A stretch of 64,000 nt of DNA from Cristatella mucedo. Its lineage: Eukaryota; Bryozoa; Phylactolaemata; Cristatellidae. Below are positions 56,485 through 64,000 of this stretch, one piece after another (positions within the stretch are counted from its first letter, which is position 1; each line of letters begins with the position of its first letter). A program made the position numbers and the translations under genes. The notes beneath the pieces were generated by a model. That model had not been told where the DNA came from and made no database searches. It worked only from the letters and a program-made list of their open reading frames with translations. Where the stretch lies: assembly GCA_009760855.2 (NCBI GenBank), contig WPIO01000134.1:376001-440000 (forward strand). The letters run 5' to 3'.

Positions 56485-56575
56485 TTATTATAAAACATTG
56501 ATATGGCACTCTATAAGAGAACTAAATCTCTTTATAGGCATTTACATATGCTGGAAAGGAAGTATCTCATGTTCT
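56485..56575 (-). mobile_element. LINE-A-like 3' tail
   Basis: ctataagagaactaaatctc, then tttataggcatttacatatg: a diverged tail of about 90 bp. Confidence 0.6.
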
Positions 56576-57777
56576 GCCCTTAATTTAGCCTCTACTTCCT
56601 TTAAGCTGCAAATGTTGTTAAGATAGAATCAATCAATTGTCTTTAAACTACAGAGCCCAAATATCTGTCGTCTGCTGAGGGAGATGAGATACGATGGGAC
56701 ATGATAGGTGGCAGCACACAAAGTTGGATCTGTTAAATACCACTCATGGACTAACACCTGCTCACATGTATGCAACCGTGCTCACACACGCACACCAGTC
56801 ATAAGTTAGCTCAGGCACACAGTCACAGCTGTTACCAATCTATTTATATTGTTTCTAATTGCTACCCGAGGTATGTCTCTCTATTACTGCATTTTCAGAG
56901 GTCTATCCCTGTGTTACACGATAGCAAAGGTTTAAAGCTAGTGCTGAAGTCAACAGCTCTGACTGATACTCCCTCGAGCATCTGTAGTGGGGCACTAAAG
57001 AAATGTCTTGTGTGGGTTTCTGTGGGCTTGTGTGGGTGTGCTGCCACCCCTCCTCCCCATCGTCCGCCTCCCAACCCTGTTTTCTTAGACCTTTTGATGG
57101 TGCACTGTGGATTCCTAGTAGTTACAGTAGTTTGTTCTGGAATTGCAGTACTGCTGGGCCACTCTTAGCTCTTGAACCTGAGAGTTATTATTGCGTAGTC
57201 CTTACCCTGCATACCAGTGCGGCAATGGCGGTATTGTGGAAGGGGCTCCAACAGTCTTCTTCTCTGCAGACGAATGCCAAGCATTCCTTTAAGTATAGTA
57301 AAACCAGTCGACAATTCTCTGATTGCAAGAAGCCGGAAAGGAGTTGAAGACTGCCAGTGAGTGAGTCTAATCTGGATCGAGTCCGTGCATTTGCACCATG
57401 GTCCTCTTCCTAGCAATGCCACTGCCCCTCTCTGGTAGCTGCTGCCCCTTGCTGCCACTCACTTCCGGGTGTGGGCACATAAACACCACCATCCGACGTT
57501 GCCACGATGCAGCTTGGTCTTCTCATGAGTGATGCCGATGTCCATGCTGTTCGGCACCGATGACTGAGGCCGATGGGAAGCTTAAGCCTGGGCAATCTAG
57601 TGTCTCAGGCCCAGTGTGCCTACACAGACAGCATGTCTATGAGCATGCTAGCAGGCTTAGCCAGGTGGTGTGTGCCGGAATTGCTGGGCGGTTGGTCGCC
57701 AGTGGGGGGTTTTAGCAGAGCTTGCTAATCGACTGGATGAATTCGGCTCAATGGCCTTTGCCTGTGCCAGAAGCTGC
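56576..57777. other. intron, no recognised feature
   Basis: Open frames at 56770-57347 (plus) and 57165-57595 (minus) lack paired splice sites that fit the gene model. Confidence 0.3.
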
Positions 57778-57930
57778 AGGCTTGGCTCCATCGTTAACGT
57801 GTTCGCCTCGAACCAAATTCAAGGTAAATGTATTTGATAACCGAGGTTGTGGGCCTGAGTCCTGTGGCATATGTGAACTGCCTGAATAGAGATGAAGTTT
57901 TCTTAGGGCCCCATGCAAATGAATTCCATT
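57778..57930 (+). mobile_element. SINE family 2, diverged
   Basis: gtgggcctgagtcctgtgg (mutated B box), tgaactgcctgaatagagat, gttttcttagggccccatgc. Confidence 0.65.
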
Positions 57931-58044
57931 TACATTAGCAGACTGTTGTCTCCTTACCTGCTGCTTCTTTGTTGGCAATTGCAGCTACACAGGTGAAGCT
58001 TGCCGGTAGCGTACTCTCACCCACTCCTCCCACTTGCTGTTTAG

Positions 58045-58259
58045 GCATGAGCCTGCACCCAGCCTGACCGAGGCTGTGAGCGACTGCAGCAGCAGCTGGG
58101 AAGATAACGACGATAGCATGCACGAGAAGCCACCGCTGGCCTCCTCATTTACATTGTCCCTGACCGATATCGACGATGGCGGTAATTGTGAAACGCCGTG
58201 CTCGCCATTGGTCGTCATCAGCAATCCGTTGATCGGCAGGGGCTCAACGACAGTCGACG
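58045..58259 (+). CDS. coding exon of the plus-strand gene
   Basis: The acceptor CCCACTTGCTGTTTAG (ending 58044) and donor GTCGACG|GTAAGT bound 215 bp: 1 nt + 71 codons + 1 nt. The peptide starts HEPAPSLTEAVSDCSSSWED and contains KPPLASSFTLSLTDIDDGGN and SPLVVISNPLIGRGSTTVD. It is acidic and Ser-rich, a probable phosphorylatable linker. Entry fits the 2-nt exit of the 44736 exon; exit fits the 2-nt entry of the 63459 exon. The splice phases are direct evidence; the gene identity is unknown. Confidence 0.75.
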
Positions 58260-58526
58260 GTAAGTAGCATAGAAGCTGCTGCAAGGGAGCTAATCGGTAC
58301 TCCTGATAAGCCAACTACTAGCTCAGGCACCACAATGTCAATCGCCGTGCAATCGTCGGTGATGCATGCCCAAATGGCAGGACGTGCCTGCTTCCACTAG
58401 TTGGCACCTGGTATGTTGTGCCTGGTGATTAGGTCAACTTGTAAGCGTAGCAATTAATTATTGCTGGAACGACCTGGCCGTGTTGGCAGTTCAATGCACG
58501 TAGAGGACTAGATGCTGCTGTGGGTA

Positions 58527-58780
58527 AAGCCACGTTTACACGGCGGTTCATGCTTTTCAGTCTTTGGTGCATTCGTTGCCAAGACTAGGCGAGTTGCAAG
58601 ACTTTGGAAGACTGAGCGAAGACTCAGAATCTGAGCAAGGTTCTGCTTCTTGGCCAAGATTGAGGCAAGACTGAACCGCTGGACCAATCACAGAAGCCTT
58701 TAAGGGCACGCCTTCTTTCTTGCTTTGAACAGCATGGCGGACGACTCGAGATGCAAAATCTTCGAAAAGTTCCACGAGAG
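58527..58780. repeat. possible foldback or MITE-like repeat
   Basis: A block opening with cacgtttacacggcggttca and holding the opposite-strand counterpart tgaaccgct (58673-58681), with several imperfect repeats of the type gccaagac / gcaagact between. An open minus frame (MELFEDFASRVVRHAVQSKK) spans it. Nature uncertain. Confidence 0.3.
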
Positions 58781-59469
58781 TCCTTGTTTACTTGACACTA
58801 CAGGCTTGTAATATAAGAGTCAAGATATGAAAGTGACATGCGATTAAGACTATCGTGTAGGATTAAATTCACAGGGATGTGCATCTCGAGGGGCCATTTT
58901 AACGAAAGCAATTTTCCATCACGGGGTAGGTGGTGCTGATAGGAAGCAAGACTTAGAGGAAAACTGATTGCTTAAACTTCCTACAAAAAAGGAAGACCGA
59001 GGCTGGACAGAAGCAAGACTCGTTGTGTAACTCCTGCTTAAGCCATGCTCGGTCTGCTAAAATGATGGTGCCTCACCATTGCAATTGATGTGGGTTGGCT
59101 ATTAATGTATTTTATTGCCCTACATGTGGGGGGAGTTGCATGTCAGGCGATGCTTTGATCTCTATCCTAGTCCTTCCCAGCATGTAAGATTTGCTCTTGC
59201 TCCGGTGTTGTTTTTTAGAGGTTCAGCTAAACGATGAGAGGTAGGGAAGTGAAGTGTTGGGAGGAAAAGTGGCCAAAGTAGAAGCACTCACTGTGCACAC
59301 CACCCGGACAAATGCTAGCTATAAGGCAAGAACCTCTACCGGGCACGATAGCTATTGCACCGGAGCAAGAGCAAATCTCGTCGTTTAGCTGCACCTCTAA
59401 AACCAGGTTTAGTCGGTTTCTCTTCCCTCGGTCCCAATTCTGTCTTTCTTCTCATACGAAGCTAATCCA
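58781..59469. other. intron, no recognised feature
   Basis: No motif, repeat family or supported exon seen. Confidence 0.35.
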
Positions 59470-59635
59470 TAATGGTCCACTAGGTCAGGTGATTGCTTTT
59501 CACGACCTCGATCCCGAGGTCGTGGGTTCTAATCCTGTGGTGGGCGATCCTTTATTGCCATTGCAAGCTGTGATGATAGCCGTAAGGGCTCTTCTGCTGC
59601 TATACAAAAGAGGCCGTTAAATCAGCTGGTACTTT
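59470..59635 (+). mobile_element. SINE family 1
   Basis: aatggtccactaggtcaggt (mutated A box), gtgggttctaatcctgtgg, gccattgcaagctgtgatga, ggctcttctgctgctataca, aatcagctgg. Confidence 0.8.
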
Positions 59636-60169
59636 TTACATGATCGCTTTGCCTTCCGTCTTACTTCACACTAGCTCCACCCCCAGAGTGGTCATGGGAA
59701 GAATGCATTTGCGAGGGAGGTGGGAAATGCCCTGTGGCTAAGCTTAATCACCGGCTTACTGATGAATTTCAACTTTTCTTCGATTGCCTTTGCTGTCACC
59801 ACCTCTTAATAATATTCCTGTAACAAGAGCTCGTATGTCTCATAAACAAAGACTCTAAACTAGTCGATTATTTCACGCATCAAATGTCCACCGTGCTTTT
59901 TTAAAGAAGAAGACAAGTGGCTTTGACGGCAGCTGTGACTGATCGTTTGTTTCAGGCTGCCGTAGGTCTTTCTTAAGACGTAGAACCATGTTCGGCTTCA
60001 TCGGCCTCTATATCGATCTTCCGTCGGTCTTTGACTGCTTTTCCAGTTTTTATTACCTATGCACCAAAGGTGGAAGCGAGACCGGAGTCGATGATCGAAA
60101 AGAAACCGACTTACGACTTACGACCCTCAAACGTTTTGAGGGCCGTGCTCCTGCCATCCAGTCAAAGCC

Positions 60170-60410
60170 CAGAATTTGCTGCATATGGCATCCCTTAATT
60201 TGACGACGTTTCAAATGAAACTAAAAGCCGCTCCTGCTACCCACCGCATTCGTTCCATCCGTTCATTCCATGCTTAAGCATACTGCAATTGTGCACGTGA
60301 TTGTCACTAAATCACTCAACACGTTTTCTTTACAGCCTATCTGAAGTATATAAAAAGAGATTAGTTATCTTATGATTGAATACAAATGCATTATTATCAC
60401 TATTATTAAC
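60170..60410 (+). mobile_element. LINE 3' end, diverged
   Basis: ctttacagcctatctgaag, then aaaaagagattagttatctt and a terminal (ATT)n, matching the layout of the LINE-A tail. The preceding gacgtttcaaatgaaactaa resembles the last ORF2 codons. Confidence 0.5.
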
Positions 60411-60499
60411 TAATCTAAAGCGATCAATTTCAACTATTTGCATTTATGTGTGCAAACGGCGTGAACACTGTTCTCTTTGGTCAACGTCGGCTAGTGACT

Positions 60500-60755
60500 C
60501 AGCAGTAAATGTAATGTAATGTATCTCCGTCTGTAACTCCACAAAGTCATAAAGACCACGTGGGTGTTGCGCATGAGAGTTTTGCATAGCGCACTCACAG
60601 CGTAAGCAGCTTTCGGTACGCATTCGGTAGCCAACAGACTTCGTCTCACGCAACAAAGAGAAAGTGGGAAGCATAGCAGAGTCAGGAGAGCAGTTGAGGT
60701 AGTGAGTAGCATGGAAGTAGCAGCTCAGGACCGCTGAAAAATATGTGCCGTAGTG
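60500..60755 (-). mobile_element. LINE-B 3' end
   Basis: Contiguous copy of the LINE-B terminal 250 bp (gtatctccgtctgtaactcc, tagccaacagacttcgtctc, caggaccgctgaaaaatatg). It is useful as the uninterrupted reference for the split copy at 18375-18700. Confidence 0.85.
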
Positions 60756-63458
60756 ACTTCCGTTTATATGATAGGGCATACTCTCATATATCGCATACAT
60801 TCAAAACTATGGAGGCTGATACCAGGTCACACTGCTCAGTCGCGGAGCTAGGGGGCACTGCTCCCCCTACAGAGGGCATAGACCTGGGCAGCCCTTCCCC
60901 CTCCATCTGACAAAAAATTTTGACTATAACGAGCTGTGTCGTCTATAGTGTTTTTTTGCACCTTAGGATTTAATTACTAGCATGCTGTAGTTTTTTGTTT
61001 TCATAATCGTATGTCGACATTTGTATATCCAGCAATGTAGCTCTCAAGTTGCCACCCGTGCATGCACACAGGAAAGGTCTCTCTTAACACCTGTCCACTT
61101 AAGCTGACAATAGTTTCGGTCAACTTTTCTGAGCCGTCTTTGCGTCCCAGTCAGCTTAAGAGAGTTCTCCTCTGCTCCATATGCTAACACACCACCAAAG
61201 CACAAATGCTTTAAATATATTATAAGTTCATCTCTGAGTCGGGCCTCGTTTTGAACTCGAATCCTTCTCGTCGGCTTCGATCTAATGATGATCAGCAGTC
61301 TGTTCTCAGCTGAAGATTGTTGAACTCAGCCTAGGCCAGAGAGCAAGGCTAGCCTTGGACTTCGGCACCGGACATTCAGGATACTTTGTTGGTCTGTACT
61401 TGTCGCCAAAGGTCGAGCCTCCTCTTGCCTAACCAGCTTTGGTCGTGGCTACAAGCCAGCTACATCTCTTAGATCGTTGGTGCCAATGGACCAGCTGTCT
61501 CAGTCAGCCACATTTAGACCTGGGGAGCTAGGTGTTTCGTCGTCTGTTGAGCTGCTATGCTCTTTGGAATTTTTAGTTACCAGAGCACCACGTGACAGGC
61601 AAGCTCTTAGTAAGCCTACTTCAGTGATAGCTGGAGGACGTGCCTCTTCAGAGCTGCAAGAGGATCTTGGACTTCTTGGACTGGGCTTTGAACGGCAGTG
61701 ATTGATGACAGGCAGGCCCTTGGAGAGGCAATCGTTGTTGACATTTGCAAAGCAAGGCACTGAGCGTAACAAAAAATTAACCGAACATGTCCAATTTAAA
61801 GCCTGGGCACAATCCAGGCAAAAAAGTAAGATAAGCTGCGTGAGTGCATGCTCATCGATGCCTCACTACTTTTTAGCCCATCTTTCTTCCAGTGAATCAC
61901 CATCTTGTCGGCTTTGACCGCTATGTTAGGTTGCAAAACTGTCATTCGTTAATTGCGTGTTGGTTGGCAAGCTCCCATGAGAGGAGTGGTTGCCCTTCAT
62001 TGATCTGACTACTATCTAAAGCTGCAGGTAAATGCTTGTTTTGTGGACATGGACTCAGTGCTTCCCCGGTGGGTGAAAAACCAATTAGCCCGTCCCAAGT
62101 ATTTTGGAGTTAGTAACATTTCTAACTTTGGAATGGAGCAGTTGTAAGCCGTCGCCTGATCTGTGGTTTTGATTAGGCCTGTTTGTCTGTTGGCTTTCTC
62201 ACTGTTTCAGATGTGCTAGGGATCAGAGAGAATTCTTTTACAATGCTCCTGCATGGTTGTACTTCGTATGCAGTTGTCCTCTGTAACTCCTTGAATTTAA
62301 GCGACGTTTATATTGTGTGTTGTTGGCATGAATCAAGTTTTTGCTTTCTATTCTCTGAGAATTTGTCGGTATTTAGGTTAATAGCAGCCAAGCCGGAGAA
62401 TAGCAGCTGCATATTTGTGCCATCAAAGTGTTCATGCAAACGGAAAAAGGGTGTCCTATGTAGATATATACATATGTACAAGATGCTAGCACTTGCGACT
62501 TGCAGATTGCCTGCAGATAGCTGGTATGCTGCATGGTAGCCCAAATCCCTAAGGCTGCTGTCTGGTATCTGAGGCCTGCTTGACACTTAAGTTTGCCATA
62601 AGATACATAATAGTAATCTAATCCTTGAATCTTTTAGTTAGTTATTATTCATTTACTTGATGCACTACTTTTCAGCTAATCATTATGCCCACTTTTTCAT
62701 GCAAGCATGCAAGAGAATTTCTGTGGAGTCCCACATGTTTGTATGTAGGCTCATGTTTGAGTGTGCAATCTCGTTCGAGCATGAACGTGCTCGCATGTGT
62801 GTTTGTGGCCTGTAGCACTTAATTAGAACATACTTTGCAATAAATGTTTAGTTATTTTTATTCTGTTTATCGATCAGATTACAGCTAGATTAACTGCATG
62901 CATCGTTGCTACTCTCGACCTTAGTAGTGCTCCGAGTCTGGTGACGTTCGCTGCTTTTTTCACACATTCTAGCCGTGTATAATATGGTTGGTGGCTTCCA
63001 GACAACTAGCTAGCCACACGGCTTTATTTGCCAAAGGTGCCATGCACCGTTGCAAGACACGCAAGGAACTGAATAGAATAGAGGCTTATGCCGATAGTTA
63101 AGGCCTACGTGGTGTCTCTTAGCTATCCCTGTCTCAGCAGTTCCTTAAACGTGGTTTTACATCTGCATTTAAAACCTCGTGTCGTTACGTAATGTGAAAT
63201 AAGCCCCAGTAAGCTTCGTGGTGATTGTATTCTTCCATGGTGTTTTGCAGCAAAATTCGATGCAATATAAACCTCTTTGTCGTCATTATGTTGATAAACT
63301 TCCACGTGTTGTGCGTGTCAAGTACTTGGCCTAAGGCTGAGACTGTTTAATAGATCAAATAGCATTTGGATGTCGTTTTAAATTCTTATACCGTGAGTTC
63401 ACAGATGATTAGAGGGCCAGTTCAAGTGAGCTGTCACCAGTGGCCGTCACTTTTCTAG
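60756..63458. other. intron of the plus-strand gene
   Basis: An open plus frame at 61477-61701 (MDQLSQSATFRPGELGVSSS) is preceded by an AG acceptor-like site but ends in a stop without a fitting donor. The minus strand is also open there. Left uncalled. The rest is AT-rich. Confidence 0.3.
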
Positions 63459-63568
63459 ATGCCCTCGGTGGGAATCTTTCCGCTCCGATGCCCTTCGGCG
63501 ATCCATTCTGCAAAGCTGACTCGAAGAGGAGCTCGTTTAGTGGGCCTAGGTGGACTGACGAGTATGCG
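63459..63568 (+). CDS. coding exon of the plus-strand gene
   Basis: The acceptor CCGTCACTTTTCTAG (ending 63458) and donor GAGTATGCG|GTAATG bound 110 bp: 2 nt + 36 codons, exit phase 0. The peptide reads ALGGNLSAPMPFGDPFCKAD, then SKRSSFSGPRWTDEYA. The RSSFSGP stretch could be a basophilic kinase site. Joined to the previous exon the split codon is GAT (Asp). No domain recognised. Confidence 0.65.
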
Positions 63569-63894
63569 GTAATGAACCTTTTTGCAGCGAGTGCAGGCTC
63601 GCCTGTGCAGCCAGCTCTCGATGCATTCGGTCCTGGTCCGGCGGTCGTTCGTGCATGCGCACGCTTGTGTGTGTGTGCCACGCGGTCGCGGCTGCGCACC
63701 GCTTGCTTCTCGGCCCTAGCGCTCGCCGGCCCGAGCGCATGAGCCTGCCAGCCGGACATGCTGGCACCTGCTCCACCGCACTTGCTTGCTTTGGCCAGAG
63801 ATGACTGTTCGAGCCTCCTACTGCTGCTGCTGCTTGTTGTGTGCTCTCATCGCCACCTCTCTGCTTTCTTCGCATCACACCTTCAGCTGTGCAG

Positions 63895-64000
63895 GACTCG
63901 ACGAAGCTACTGTCCGTGCGACTTGTTCCGAATGCTCGGCACCTGCTTTGGGAACGGAAAGCAGCCCCACACATAGTGCATGGGCCTAGCTTGAGGTGCC
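63895..64000 (+). CDS. possible next exon, running off the window
   Basis: The acceptor CACCTTCAGCTGTGCAG ends at 63894. In phase 0, as required by the previous exon, the frame DSTKLLSVRLVPNARHLLWE... stays open to the window end, while the other two frames stop. Partial. Confidence 0.4.

Noticed and set aside
61477-61701. Exon of the plus-strand gene between 58.2 and 63.4 kb
   Set aside because: Ends in a stop codon with no fitting donor, and the neighbouring exons already join in phase without it.

Overview
The window looks like nuclear DNA of a metazoan, probably an invertebrate. It has short coding exons separated by kilobases of intron, GT-AG splice junctions, long microsatellites, and a dense layer of non-LTR retrotransposons, tRNA-derived SINEs and cut-and-paste transposon relics. 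There are no bacterial-style operons, and no exon could be assigned to a named protein family. The species cannot be fixed from the sequence.

Minus strand, left part (about 0-25 kb): exon-like segments with good splice sites suggest one or more genes read right to left. The best supported are three consecutive phase-0 exons at 3890-3054, 2284-2039 and 1963-1823, encoding a low-complexity, Ser/Ala/Glu-rich protein. Further candidates lie at 7.8, 8.5, 9.8, 17.0, 21.3, 23.6-24.0 and 24.8 kb. Their phases do not all chain, so exons are missing, or more than one gene is present, or some calls are wrong.

Middle (about 25-44 kb): mostly transposable-element debris. It holds two families of CR1/Rex1-type LINE (called LINE-A and LINE-B here), a retrotransposon RT relic, a pogo/Tigger-like element, a broken copy of a widespread uncharacterised repetitive gene family at 33.3-34.3 kb, and two long TA/GT tracts.

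Plus strand, right part (about 44-64 kb): exons at 44736-44800, 58045-58259, 63459-63568 and 63895 to the window end have strong splice sites and mutually compatible phases, so they probably belong to one gene running out of the window. Its introns carry two Tc1-type transposase relics, SINEs, a second Tigger-like element, and hAT MITEs.

The clearest evolutionary observations are: a 186-bp MITE at 15241-15426 whose ends resemble the SPIN group of hAT elements, known for horizontal transfer; a Tc1 relic holding both a hAT MITE (7/8 target-site duplication) and a SINE; and a SINE family whose 3' end resembles the LINE-A 3' end. No sequence here by itself demonstrates a new biological system.
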